Assembly: GCF_024204665.1 (NCBI RefSeq)
Contig: NZ_CP100355.1
Coordinates: forward strand, 3,329,451-3,393,450
From: Natronosalvus rutilus
GTDB taxonomy: Archaea > Halobacteriota > Halobacteria > Halobacteriales > Natrialbaceae
Direction of reading: 5' to 3'
DNA length: 64,000 nt
The translations under genes and the position numbers were made by a program. The stretch's first letter is position 1, and every line of letters starts with the position of its first letter. The notes under the pieces were generated by a model, which saw only the letters and a program-made list of their open reading frames with translations, made no database searches and had not been told where the DNA came from. Below are positions 8,359 through 16,384 of this stretch, in pieces.

Positions 8359-8718
8359 ATGATGACACGTGGTGGTTGGACGGAACAACGGAATAGCGAA
8401 TCAGATGCGCTTCTGTCGGCCCTCGGCAGCAAGTACAGTGCGGAAATTCTCTGTGCAGCGGGCACCCCCAAATCCGCACAGGCCCTGAGCGAGGACATCG
8501 AAGTCCCGATCGCGACCTGTTATCGCCGAATTGAGGAACTCGTCGACGCCGGTCTGCTCGAGTGCGAGGGACGAAAGCTCTCGAACGAGGGGCGCCGGAC
8601 GAACATCTATCGACGAACGCTCGACGAGATCGAGGTCGATTTCTCCTCCGAGCGCCCACAGTTCTCTCAGAAGCGCCGGACGGAAGCGAAGAATCGGCTC
8701 CAGGACCGGCTGCGGTGA
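8359..8718 (+). CDS. ArsR-like winged-helix transcriptional regulator
   Basis: A 119-aa protein with a helix-turn-helix in the pattern LLSALGSKYSAEILCAAG, SAQALSEDIEVPIATCYRRIEELVDAGLL and a wing (ECEGRKLSNEGRRTNIYRRT), typical of haloarchaeal ArsR-type or DUF7343-like winged-helix proteins. There is no ligand domain. The C-terminal basic tail (QKRRTEAKNRLQDRLR) may extend DNA contact. Two in-frame ATGs (8359 and 8362) are both compatible with the TATA box. It is divergent from the CinA-like gene; its target is unknown. Confidence 0.85.
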   Translation: MMTRGGWTEQRNSESDALLSALGSKYSAEILCAAGTPKSAQALSEDIEVPIATCYRRIEELVDAGLLECEGRKLSNEGRRTNIYRRTLDEIEVDFSSERPQFSQKRRTEAKNRLQDRLR

Positions 8719-8895
8719 CGGCGACGCCGGGGAAGGGGACCGACCGTTCGAACACGTGGTCGTCGGATGTGGTGGGAAGGAGTTCGGATTCGGTCTCGAG
8801 CGCGTAGCTGTGCCTGCAATCGCGTCGGGGCCATTTGCTACAGACTATATAATCGATAGTATCAGCCGAGCGGACAAACCGCAGATGATCGTCGA

Positions 8896-9552
8896 TCACT
8901 CGAAGGGGCGCGGCGGCAACCTGAGTTCGTCGAGTTCGGGGAGATGCTTGACGTTGAAGACGACGGTCGCGTCGTCGGTGAGCGGCCGGCCGACACAGGA
9001 GAGGCGGATACCGCGGTCGACCATCTCCTCGGGCAGGATGTGATCGACCGGCGTCGACAGGTCGCCCTCGAGCATCGCCACGGCGCAGTTCGCACAGGCG
9101 CCGCCCCGACAGGCGTAGGGCCAGTCGAACCCCTCGTCCTCGGCGGCTTCGAGCAGCGTTTCGCCGGAGTCGACCTGGACGCGTCCGTAGTCGCTCGAGG
9201 CGAGGTCGGCCTCGGCCGCCTTCTCCAGGAGGGCGTCGTCCTCGAGGGCCCAGCCGTGGTCGGTGAGGGCGTCGTAGTTGAGGTAGGTGACTTCGGCGGT
9301 GTTCGAGGTGTCGTCGTCGGATTTCGCCGCGCCGTTCGTCTCGGGTCCGGAGTCCACGGCGAAATCGCTTCGCTCGAGCGGCCCGGTGTCACCCACGAGC
9401 AGTTGCTCGCGGGCCGCGTGGACTTTCCTAAACTCGACGGTCGACCCGCCGTGGTCCGGGTGGGCTTCCTTCACCCGCTGGCGGAACGCGCGTTCGATTT
9501 CCGCGTCGTCCGCGCCGGGTTCGATTCGCAGGACGTCGAACGGGGACTCCAC
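8896..9552 (-). CDS. J-domain-fused plant-type [2Fe-2S] ferredoxin
   Basis: A 218-aa protein with two parts. Residues 1-52 form a J domain (MESPFDVLRIEPGADDAEIERAF, HPD at 31-33). Residues 88-218 match haloarchaeal plant-type ferredoxins, including their acidic insert (YLNYDALTDHGW) and the cluster ligands C148, C153, C156 and C186 (CRGGACANC then SCVGRP). The ferredoxin part should carry electrons in the cytoplasm; the J domain suggests a contact with DnaK-type chaperones. Stand-alone ferredoxin is the usual haloarchaeal form of about 129 aa, so the fusion is notable. Confidence 0.92.
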   Translation of the reverse strand: MESPFDVLRIEPGADDAEIERAFRQRVKEAHPDHGGSTVEFRKVHAAREQLLVGDTGPLERSDFAVDSGPETNGAAKSDDDTSNTAEVTYLNYDALTDHGWALEDDALLEKAAEADLASSDYGRVQVDSGETLLEAAEDEGFDWPYACRGGACANCAVAMLEGDLSTPVDHILPEEMVDRGIRLSCVGRPLTDDATVVFNVKHLPELDELRLPPRPFE

Positions 9553-9685
9553 AGTAGGGCTAGCGGGATGGCGGTTGTATACTTTGTCCCAACGGTCGAT
9601 CCCGCCGGTTGCGATACTCGGTGGCGACCGTTGGTTGGATAGCCAGTGGCGAGCACTGGTTGTGATACCCGCCAGCGAGCGCAGT

Positions 9686-9691
9686 CTTTAC
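9686..9691 (+). promoter_or_regulatory. TATA-like box of the MutS5-like gene
   Basis: CTTTAC is positioned 25-30 nt before the ATG at 9716, supporting this start over the longer open frame reaching 9287. Confidence 0.4.
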
Positions 9692-9715
9692 GGTCCTCGC
9701 TTCGAACCGAGAGGT

Positions 9716-11566
9716 ATGCGACTCGAGGCGTACTGGGGCGTCGGGCCGAAGACCCGCGAAGCCCTCACCGAAACGCTGGGGACCGAGCGGGCGATCAGGG
9801 CGATCGAGGGCGGCGACGTACGGGCGCTGACCGACGCCGGTCTCTCCAGGGGACGAGCGACGCGAATCCTCCGGCGAGCGACCGGCGGGGAGGGCATGGA
9901 CACCCTCGCGACGAGCGACGCCCGGGCGGCGTACAAGGAACTCCTCGACCTGGCAGTCGACCACGCCGTGACCGACCGGGCGGCCGACCGCATCCGTGTG
10001 CTCACCCCGCTGACGAGCGTCGACGCGATGGAGGCCCGACTCGACGACGTGCTCGCGGCCCGGGGCGCCTGGGAATCGCTCGCGGACGACGACCGCGAGA
10101 CCGTCCTCGAAGCCTACGCCCGCTACGACGACCGTGACGGGAGCGAGCGGGCCGCCGTCGAGGCCGCGCTCGCGCTGTGTGACTCCGGGGTCGAGACCGG
10201 CCCCTTCGAGACCATCGCCGACCTCGAGACGGACGCGCTCGAGGCGGCGGCCGCGGCACTGGGCGCGCTCGAAGGCGAGAACGGCCGCGTTCGGGAGGGG
10301 GCGGACGAGGAACTCGATCGACTTCGCTCGGCGCTCGGCGCCGTCGAAGACATGGACGCCAACGCCCTGCAGGTGATCGAGGACCTTCGTTCGGACGGCG
10401 TCGGCGACGTGACCGCCTTCCGGGACGCCTTCGAGGACCGATTGCTCTCCGAGACGCAGGTCACGATCGACCAGGTCCGCGAGGCCATGCCGACCGAGGC
10501 GACGGACGCGACGGACTTCGTCGGCGGCACCCTCCGGAGCCTGCGGTCGGATCTCACGAGCGCCGTCGACGAACGCGAGGCGACCGTTCGAAGCGACCTG
10601 GAAGCCACGCTCGAGGACGCCCGCGAGGCGATCGACCGGGCGGTCGGGGCCGTCGACGACATCGCCTTCCACCTCTCGCTGGCCCGGTTCGCGCTGGCGT
10701 ACGACTGCACCCGGCCGACGTTCCGGACGGGCGACGAGGCCGCGGTTTCCGTCGTTCGGGCGACGAACATCGCGCTGGCCGCTCGAGGCGAGTCGGTACA
10801 GCCGGTGACGTACGCGCTGGGCGAGCACGGCGTGACGGGCGACGCGCTCGAGGCCGAGGGACTCGAGGCCGAGGGCGATACCGACGCCGCGACCCGGATC
10901 GAACTCGAGGCCAGGAGCAACCCCGTCACGGAGGAGGAACTGCCAGCCGACGAACGCGTCGCCGTCCTCACCGGCGCCAACAGCGGCGGGAAGACGACCC
11001 TCCTCGAGACGCTGTGCCAGGTCGTCCTGCTGGCGACGATGGGGCTGCCCGTCCCGGCCGACTGCGCCGAGGTGACGCCCGTCGACGCGCTCGTCTTCCA
11101 TCGCCGGCACGCCAGTTTCAACGCCGGCGTCCTCGAGTCGACGCTGCGATCGATCGTCCCGCCGCTCTCGAGCGGCGGCCGAACGCTCATGCTCGTCGAC
11201 GAGTTCGAGGCGATCACCGAACCCGGCAGCGCCGCCGACTTGCTCCACGGGCTCGTCCGGCTGACCGTCGAGCGCGACGCCCTGGGCGTCTTCGTCACGC
11301 ACCTCGCGGACGACCTCGAGCCCCTGCCACCCGAGGCCAGGGTCGACGGCATCTTCGCCGAGGGGCTGAACCCGGACCTCGAGTTGCTGGTCGACTACCA
11401 GCCTCGGTTCGGGACGGTGGGCCGGTCGACGCCGGAGTTTATCGTCTCGCGGCTGGTGGCCAACGCCGAGGACCGGAGCGAGCGGGCCGGATTCGAGACG
11501 CTGGGCGAGGCGGTCGGCAACGACGTGGTCCAGCGGACGCTCGCGGATGCGCGCTGGAGCGGGTAG
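9716..11566 (+). CDS. MutS5-like DNA mismatch repair family ATPase
   Basis: A 616-aa protein. Residues 1-55 carry helix-hairpin-helix-like motifs (YWGVGPKTREAL, LTDAGLSRGRATRIL), the middle (about 90-330) is a helical lever/clamp region, and the C-terminus is a MutS-type ABC ATPase with Walker A GANSGGKT (420-427), Walker B LMLVDEFE (491-498) and a downstream THLADDLE His motif. No N-terminal mismatch-recognition domain and no C-terminal Smr nuclease are present. This places it with archaeal MutS5-type proteins rather than MutS1 or MutS2. The role is probably in recombination or repair; the start was chosen from the promoter and the first HhH. Confidence 0.85.
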   Translation: MRLEAYWGVGPKTREALTETLGTERAIRAIEGGDVRALTDAGLSRGRATRILRRATGGEGMDTLATSDARAAYKELLDLAVDHAVTDRAADRIRVLTPLTSVDAMEARLDDVLAARGAWESLADDDRETVLEAYARYDDRDGSERAAVEAALALCDSGVETGPFETIADLETDALEAAAAALGALEGENGRVREGADEELDRLRSALGAVEDMDANALQVIEDLRSDGVGDVTAFRDAFEDRLLSETQVTIDQVREAMPTEATDATDFVGGTLRSLRSDLTSAVDEREATVRSDLEATLEDAREAIDRAVGAVDDIAFHLSLARFALAYDCTRPTFRTGDEAAVSVVRATNIALAARGESVQPVTYALGEHGVTGDALEAEGLEAEGDTDAATRIELEARSNPVTEEELPADERVAVLTGANSGGKTTLLETLCQVVLLATMGLPVPADCAEVTPVDALVFHRRHASFNAGVLESTLRSIVPPLSSGGRTLMLVDEFEAITEPGSAADLLHGLVRLTVERDALGVFVTHLADDLEPLPPEARVDGIFAEGLNPDLELLVDYQPRFGTVGRSTPEFIVSRLVANAEDRSERAGFETLGEAVGNDVVQRTLADARWSG

Positions 11567-11677
11567 GAACTCGGCGCTCGAGTGTCGGAGCCGAGTGCTG
11601 GATACCGAGTACCGAGCACCGAAACGCGCCGATAGAATTACCCTTTCGACGGACGAACCTCGAGCGACCCCGAAGTG

Positions 11678-13066
11678 ATGGCTCCCCGACTGCTCCACTA
11701 CTCCGACCTCGAGAACGCCTACGACGACCCCGCTCGCCTCGGCCGACTCGCGCACCTGATCCGCGAGCGTCGAAGCGACGAGACCCTGCTCTGTGACACC
11801 GGCGACACCACCGCGCCGGGACTGCTCTCGATGGAGACGCGCGGTCGCCACGTCGAACGATTCTACCGGGCCGTCGAACCCGATCTGGCGACCTTCGGTA
11901 ACCACGACTTCGACAACGGCCGGGACGCCCTCGAGTCCGTCGTCGCGAACTCTCCACAGACCTGGCTCACGGCGAATCTCCTCGAGTCGGCGACCGACGA
12001 GCGGTTCGCCAGCGAGCGGGGCGTCGAACGGACCGCCCTTCGATCCGTCGGAGGCACCCGAATCGGCTTCGTCGGCGTCACCGATCCGGAGACCGTTCGG
12101 CCGCACCCGTGCACCCAGTCGCTGACGGCCGAGGACCCGGTTCCGGCGGTCGAACGGGCGGTCGACGCGCTGGCAGACCGGGGCGCGGAGACCGTCGTCG
12201 TCCTCTCACACGCCGGTCACGCCGACGACGATATCGCCCGACTCGAGGGCGTCGACCTCGTGCTCGGTGGGCACGTCCACGACGTCCGGGCCGAGCGCGT
12301 CGACGGCACCTTTGTGGTCCATCCGGGCCAGCGCGGGAGCCTGCTGGCCGAGGTGCGACTGACTCCCGAGGGGGCCACGGCCAACCTCCACGACGTGCCC
12401 GCCGCCCCGGTCGCGACCGACGTGGCCGACGCCTACCGCGACCTGCGGGCCGAACTCGGCCTCGAGCAACCGATCGCCGAGGCGCAGACGCCGATTCCCC
12501 GGACCGTCACCGAGTGCTACCCCGAGAGCGCGGTCGGCAACACTGTCGGTGACGCCATCCGCTGGGCCGCCAACGCCGACCTCGCGGTGTACAACGCGAT
12601 GTCGCTTCGAAGCGGCCCGCCGCTATCCGGCGCCGTCACGGTCGGCGACCTCCGGTCGGCCGTCCCCTTCGACAACGAGATCCGAACTGCCCAACTGGAC
12701 GGTGAGGAGGTCACCACCCTGCTCGAGAGCCTGGCGACGCCCGGCCCCGACCTCGAGGTGTTCGGCCACCTCAGCGGCGGGCGCGTTCGCTGGCGTCGCA
12801 CCGAACGCGACCTCGAATTCGAGTCGGCGACGATTGGCGGGGATTCTGTGGAGGCGGCGGCGACGTACACCGTGGCAGCACCGGCGTTCGCGTTCGAGCA
12901 CCGGCTGTTCGACCCGCTCGGGCCCGGCCGCGTCGTCGACGTTCACGGCCGATGTCACCCCGCGCTGGTCGAGTACGTCGACCGATACGGGCTCTCGACA
13001 GTCGAGGGGCGCATGACGGCGACCGTCGACGACGCGCCGGACTCGGTTCGATCGCTCAGGGAGTGA
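11678..13066 (+). CDS. Bifunctional metallophosphatase/5'-nucleotidase
   Basis: A 462-aa protein with an N-terminal calcineurin-like metallophosphatase domain. Its metal ligands are visible: the HYSDLEN opening, CDTGDT, TFGNHDFDNG, LSHAGHADDD and LGGHVHD. The C-terminal 5'-nucleotidase domain (about 265-462) has ESAVGNTVGDAIRWAANADLAVYNA and SGGRVRW. The family hydrolyses nucleoside 5'-monophosphates or other phosphoesters. No signal peptide is seen, so it is likely cytoplasmic, unlike secreted UshA. A GTG three bases upstream is possible, but the ATG at 11678 is preferred. Confidence 0.9.
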   Translation: MAPRLLHYSDLENAYDDPARLGRLAHLIRERRSDETLLCDTGDTTAPGLLSMETRGRHVERFYRAVEPDLATFGNHDFDNGRDALESVVANSPQTWLTANLLESATDERFASERGVERTALRSVGGTRIGFVGVTDPETVRPHPCTQSLTAEDPVPAVERAVDALADRGAETVVVLSHAGHADDDIARLEGVDLVLGGHVHDVRAERVDGTFVVHPGQRGSLLAEVRLTPEGATANLHDVPAAPVATDVADAYRDLRAELGLEQPIAEAQTPIPRTVTECYPESAVGNTVGDAIRWAANADLAVYNAMSLRSGPPLSGAVTVGDLRSAVPFDNEIRTAQLDGEEVTTLLESLATPGPDLEVFGHLSGGRVRWRRTERDLEFESATIGGDSVEAAATYTVAAPAFAFEHRLFDPLGPGRVVDVHGRCHPALVEYVDRYGLSTVEGRMTATVDDAPDSVRSLRE

Positions 13067-13185
13067 CAGCGTCTCGAGGGAAGAGGGATTCCGTCGGTTT
13101 CCTTGACGCTCGAGAGACGACACCGGAGACGGTGCATGGCGAGTAGCACACCCGTTCGAGCGCTCGACGATACCGTCTCGGCGTC

Positions 13186-13640
13186 TCAGTTCTCGTCGGT
13201 ACGAACGACGGACAGGCGAAAGTCGTCGAACTCGCGAATCACGTCGACGAACTCGCCCAGATCGACCGGCTTCTCGAGGACCGCATCCTCGTCCGCATCG
13301 TGGTCGAGATCGCGCGACTTGACGAGGCCTTCGTCCATTCCCGACAGAATAACGACCGGGACGTCTTCCAGCTCTTCGTGGTATTTGATCTCGTGAAGGA
13401 CGTCTTCGCCGTCCACTCGCGGCAGATGGAGGTCCAGCAAGATGAGGTCCGGACGAGGTGCATCTTCGTACTCGCCGCGGCGGTGGATGAAGTCCAGCGC
13501 TGCCTGACCGTCGGTGACGGTGTGGAGGTGGTTGTTGATGTGGCCGTCGCGGAAGGCTTCCTCGATGAGGCGCACGTCTCCAGGGTTGTCTTCGACCAGT
13601 AATAGTTGCGCTTCGGTGGGGGCGAGGGGCGGCTACCCAT
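13186..13640 (-). pseudogene. Response regulator receiver protein with an apparent frame break in a G/C run
   Basis: The body is a clear CheY-like receiver (LLLVEDNPGDVRLIEEAF, phospho-acceptor in PDLILLDLHLPR, VVILSG and the Lys in VLEKPVD), and the C-terminus resembles the receiver at 21388. No start codon exists upstream in this frame before a TAG. The ATG at 13640 lies about 26 nt after a TATA box (13664-13669) and would give MGSRPSP then PTEAQLLLVED if the G run at 13618-13622 had one more base. Either a real frameshift or a homopolymer error is therefore likely. A shorter product from the GTG at 13575 would lose the first strand and acidic pocket. Confidence 0.75.
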
Positions 13641-13663
13641 AGTTGCATCTGCCGGCGAAAGAG

Positions 13664-13669
13664 TATAAG
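13664..13669 (-). promoter_or_regulatory. TATA box of the frame-broken response regulator
   Basis: CTTATA on the minus strand is centred about 26 nt from the ATG at 13640, marking 13640 as the ancestral leaderless start. Confidence 0.5.
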
Positions 13670-13751
13670 TGGCTCGCCTGAGCCCGTTTTCGATTCACGA
13701 CTCGGTACGAGGAATGAGCGAGAACAATCGCACACTCCCTCGAGCGCCGTT

Positions 13752-13973
13752 TCATCCATCGACGCTCGCCTCGAGTCGCCGCCGTCCGCGGTCGGTAACC
13801 GCGTACGTGCCCTGCCTGGACGGAGCCAGACAGCCCTCTTCGTAGAGGCGATCACACGCCAGGTCCACCGTCACCGGGTGCGCCTCGAGACGTTCGGCGA
13901 GGTCGATTACGTGCATCGACGACCCCTCCTCAAGGGCACGCAGGATCGGTCGCTCGAGGTGTGCCTGGTGCAT
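13752..13973 (-). CDS. Small winged-helix protein downstream of TFB
   Basis: A 73-aa winged-helix protein: LERPILRALEEGSSMHVIDLAERL, then HPVTVDLACDRLYEEGCLAPSRQGTYAVTDRGRRRLE. It is built like haloarchaeal PadR/ArsR-type minimal HTH proteins. Its ATG follows the TFB stop with no intervening base (TAGATG), so the two are almost certainly co-transcribed and perhaps translationally coupled. A role tuning or partnering the TFB is an inference from position only. Confidence 0.8.
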   Translation of the reverse strand: MHQAHLERPILRALEEGSSMHVIDLAERLEAHPVTVDLACDRLYEEGCLAPSRQGTYAVTDRGRRRLEASVDG

Positions 13974-14975
13974 CTATCCGTCACCGTGTTCGCCGTAGAC
14001 CTCGAGCAGTTCCTGGTACCGGTTCCGGATGGTGACCTCGCTCACGTTCGCGGTGTCGCTGACGGTCGACTGGGTGACCGTCTCGTTCGTCAGACGCGAC
14101 GCGGAGTAGACGGCCGCGGCCGCGAGTCCCGCCGGACTCTTCCCGCTGTGGACGCCGCGTTCCTTCGCCGTCTCGAGCATCTCGCGGGCGAGGCGCTCGG
14201 CGTCGCTGCTGACCTCGAGGTCCGAGGCGTACTGACGAAGATAGTGAACCGGATCGGCCGGCTCCATCGCGAGCCCGAGTTCCTGGGAGACGTACCGGTA
14301 GGCCCGCTGGATCGGCAGTTTTTCGACCCGGCTGACCGTCTCGAACTCGACCAGCGTGCGCGGGGTGTCGTGGCGTCGAGCGGCGGCGTACAGGCAGGCG
14401 GTCGTCATCGCCTCGATAGATCGCCCAGGGAGCAGTTCCTCCTGGACGGCTCGCCGGTAGAGGACGCCAGCCGTCTCGCGGCACGGATCCGGCAACCCGA
14501 GCGCCGACGCCATGCGCTCGAGCTCCCCGAACGCCTGTTTGAGGTTTCGCTCCTGGGCGCTCTTCGTCCGGAAGCGTTCGTCCCAGGTTCGCAGTCGCTG
14601 GAGCTGTGCCCGCTTCTGAGACGAGAGACGATTGCCGTAGGCATCCTTGTCACGCCAGTCGATGACGGTGCTGAGCCCCTTGTCGTGCACGAGGTCGCTG
14701 GTCGGCGCGCCGACGCGGCTTCGCGCGTTCGACTCCGCGTCGGAGAACGACCGCCACTCGGGGCCGCGGTCGATTTCGTCGTCGTCGAGGACCAGCCCGC
14801 ATTCGGCGCACGCGCGTTCGCCGTGCTCCGCGTCGTGTGCGATTCGCCCGTCGCACTCCGGACACGTCCGAACTCGAGCGTCGCTGGTCGTCCGGTCGGT
14901 CTGCCCGGTCCTGTCGCGCTGGTCGGTCCGGTCGGTCGCTTCCTGGTCGGTCTGGGTGACGAGTGTCTCGTTCAT
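13974..14975 (-). CDS. tfb: Transcription initiation factor IIB (TFB)
   Basis: A 333-aa TFB. The N-terminal zinc ribbon (TCPECDGRIAH followed by ERACAECGLVLDDDEIDRGPEW) leads into the B-reader/linker (SRVGAPTSDLVHDKGLSTVIDW) and two cyclin-like repeats at about 135-225 and 230-325, the second ending in an HTH-like TIRNRYQELLEVYG. TFB recruits RNA polymerase to TATA/BRE promoters. Haloarchaea encode several TFB paralogs; this one has a long Thr/Asp/Arg-rich tail before the ribbon (residues 5-35). It forms an operon with the small winged-helix gene. Confidence 0.95.
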   Translation of the reverse strand: MNETLVTQTDQEATDRTDQRDRTGQTDRTTSDARVRTCPECDGRIAHDAEHGERACAECGLVLDDDEIDRGPEWRSFSDAESNARSRVGAPTSDLVHDKGLSTVIDWRDKDAYGNRLSSQKRAQLQRLRTWDERFRTKSAQERNLKQAFGELERMASALGLPDPCRETAGVLYRRAVQEELLPGRSIEAMTTACLYAAARRHDTPRTLVEFETVSRVEKLPIQRAYRYVSQELGLAMEPADPVHYLRQYASDLEVSSDAERLAREMLETAKERGVHSGKSPAGLAAAAVYSASRLTNETVTQSTVSDTANVSEVTIRNRYQELLEVYGEHGDG

Positions 14976-15052
14976 CGGTGGATCGTCGGCGATCAGCGGT
15001 CGGTAGACCGCCGGGCCGTCTGTGGTTGTCTAGCGCTATTTCGGAGCGACCC

Positions 15053-15212
15053 ATGAACGAACGGCAGATTCCCACCGACTGGGAACCGGCCCGAACGTCG
15101 TGTTGTGACGTCGATGCCGGATGCTCGAGAAGGTCGATACTGGACCCTCGAGGGGACGTCGATTTCGGACGTGCTCGAAGATGTCGGTGCCAGATTGCTC
15201 GAGCGACACTGA
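15053..15212 (+). pseudogene. Possible short gene with shifted frame (uncertain)
   Basis: The ATG at 15053 opens a plausible peptide (MNERQIPTDWEPARTSCCDVDA) but soon turns Arg-rich. A frame offset by one then reads DAREGRYWTLEGTSISDVLE, DVGARLLERH and a stop at 15210-15212, which looks protein-like. Together they suggest a small decayed or frame-broken gene between TFB and the EamA gene. I do not recognise a family, and chance cannot be excluded. Confidence 0.25.
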
Positions 15213-15274
15213 TTCGGACGTGCCCGACGGCATCGGACAGCAAACTACTGGTACCGCCCCGTCCCCCTACGACC

Positions 15275-15688
15275 ATGAGCCAGCACGCGATCGCCCTCGC
15301 CGTCCTCGCCATGTGCGCCTGGGGGCTCTGGACGGTCCTCGCGAACGAAGCGACCCGGACGATCGACCCGAAACTCGCGATGATCCTCTCCTACGCCGCG
15401 AGCGTCCTCATCGCACTCGGCTACGTCGCCGTGCAGAACGAACCGCTGGCGCTCGAGCGAACGGGCGTCACCTATGCGCTCGCGGCCGGGGTCTTCGCCG
15501 GAGTCGGCGCCGTCGCGTTCTACGCGGGCCTGAGCGCCGGGCGGGTCGGCGTCGTCGCCACCGTCTCGGCGCTGTACTTCGTCGTCGCGGCGATCATCGG
15601 CGTCGTCGTCCTGGGTGAATCACTGACGATCCAGAACGCCGCTGGGATCGGATTCGCCGTCCTCGCCGTCGTCTTGCTCGCGAACTGA
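15275..15688 (+). CDS. EamA/DMT-type small membrane transporter
   Basis: A 137-aa protein with four to five hydrophobic helices and the EamA signatures AMCAWGLWTVLANEAT and AVAFYAGLSAGRVGVVATVSALYFVVAAIIGVVVLGE. It is one half of a drug/metabolite transporter unit, so it should act as a dimer, like small single-EamA proteins. The substrate is unknown. The ATG at 15275 starts directly with the first helix; the frame is open upstream to 14963 without membrane character. Confidence 0.85.
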   Translation: MSQHAIALAVLAMCAWGLWTVLANEATRTIDPKLAMILSYAASVLIALGYVAVQNEPLALERTGVTYALAAGVFAGVGAVAFYAGLSAGRVGVVATVSALYFVVAAIIGVVVLGESLTIQNAAGIGFAVLAVVLLAN

Positions 15689-15703
15689 CGTTCTCTCTCC
15701 CTG

Positions 15704-15774
15704 CCTCGAGCGGGCTGGGCACGGTTTCCTCGAGCGAGTTGTTCGCGATTCCTCGAGCGTGCTGCTCACGCTCG
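15704..15774. repeat. Three degenerate tandem copies of a 24-bp unit
   Basis: Copies begin CCTCGAGCGGGCTGGGCACG, CCTCGAGCGAGTTGTTCGCG and CCTCGAGCGTGCTGCTCACG, at 15704, 15728 and 15751. They occupy the convergent gap between the EamA gene and HalOD1, 15 bases after the EamA stop. Confidence 0.7.
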
Positions 15775-15801
15775 TAACCAGAGCGACGAATCGCTCGCCT
15801 C

Positions 15802-16116
15802 TCAGGCCCGCTGGACGACGACCAGTCCGGAGCCGTAAACGGTGACGGTACACCCCTCGAGCGTGAACATCACCAGGCCGTCTCCGGCGTACCGATCCGT
15901 GTCGGTCCGGGAAAAGAGGCTGTTGAGCGAGTCCGGATCGAGTCGGTCGTAGAGGCGCTCGACGTGGGTCTCGTCCTGGTCGGTGATCTCGGCGACGGCC
16001 TCAACGATCCTGGTCGCGAGATCGTCGTCGCCGTCCGCCCAGTCGTGGGTGAACGAGGTCGTTCGTGGAACGGTTGCAGCGGGCGTACCGGGGTGGGTTG
16101 ATGATGGTGCGGTCAT
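15802..16116 (-). CDS. HalOD1 output domain protein
   Basis: A 104-aa protein whose core (DLATRIVEAVAEITDQDETHV, LYDRLDPDSLNSLF, FTLEGCTVTVYGSGLVVV) matches the HalOD1 domain. This haloarchaeal output domain was defined by its occurrence after receiver domains; here it is stand-alone. The biochemical function is unknown. A TATA-like stretch lies about 60 nt upstream on the minus strand, and a perfect inverted repeat (16137-16151) sits between it and the ATG, suggesting repression. Confidence 0.9.
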   Translation of the reverse strand: MTAPSSTHPGTPAATVPRTTSFTHDWADGDDDLATRIVEAVAEITDQDETHVERLYDRLDPDSLNSLFSRTDTDRYAGDGLVMFTLEGCTVTVYGSGLVVVQRA

Positions 16117-16136
16117 GTGTATCAGCTGTGGAGACA

Positions 16137-16151
16137 GTCACATCGTGTGAC
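16137..16151. promoter_or_regulatory. Perfect inverted repeat, possible operator of HalOD1
   Basis: GTCACA-TCG-TGTGAC, 6-bp arms with a 3-bp spacer, lies 20-35 nt upstream of the HalOD1 ATG and downstream of a TATA-like stretch (CTTTATTG, about 16172-16180). It is placed where a dimeric repressor would block initiation. Confidence 0.45.
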
Positions 16152-16384
16152 GGACCAGTTGCTATGCTGGAATAGACAATAAAGGCTTGTGAGACGCGTT
16201 ACACGAATTTGTCCTACAAAATAAAGTCCGAACGGGGGGCGTGCGGGCGACGGCCCCGGGGACGTTGTCTTACGGCGTTCCCTCTCTCGATTCACATACT
16301 GAAGTGAACGACATCTAATTATTATCCCGACCAAACCAGTGGGAATGTACGAATTACACCGTAGACTCGATCAATGGTCGGACG

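Noticed and set aside
8840-8862. Promoter-like ACTATATAATCG downstream of the ArsR-like gene
   Set aside because: No gene begins within a suitable distance on either strand. It could start an unseen RNA, but nothing else supports that.
9560-12106. An 848-codon open frame on the minus strand opposite the MutS5-like and 5'-nucleotidase genes
   Set aside because: It is antisense to two genes with clear motifs, and its translation is Arg/Gly/Val-rich low-quality sequence typical of reverse frames in GC-rich archaea.
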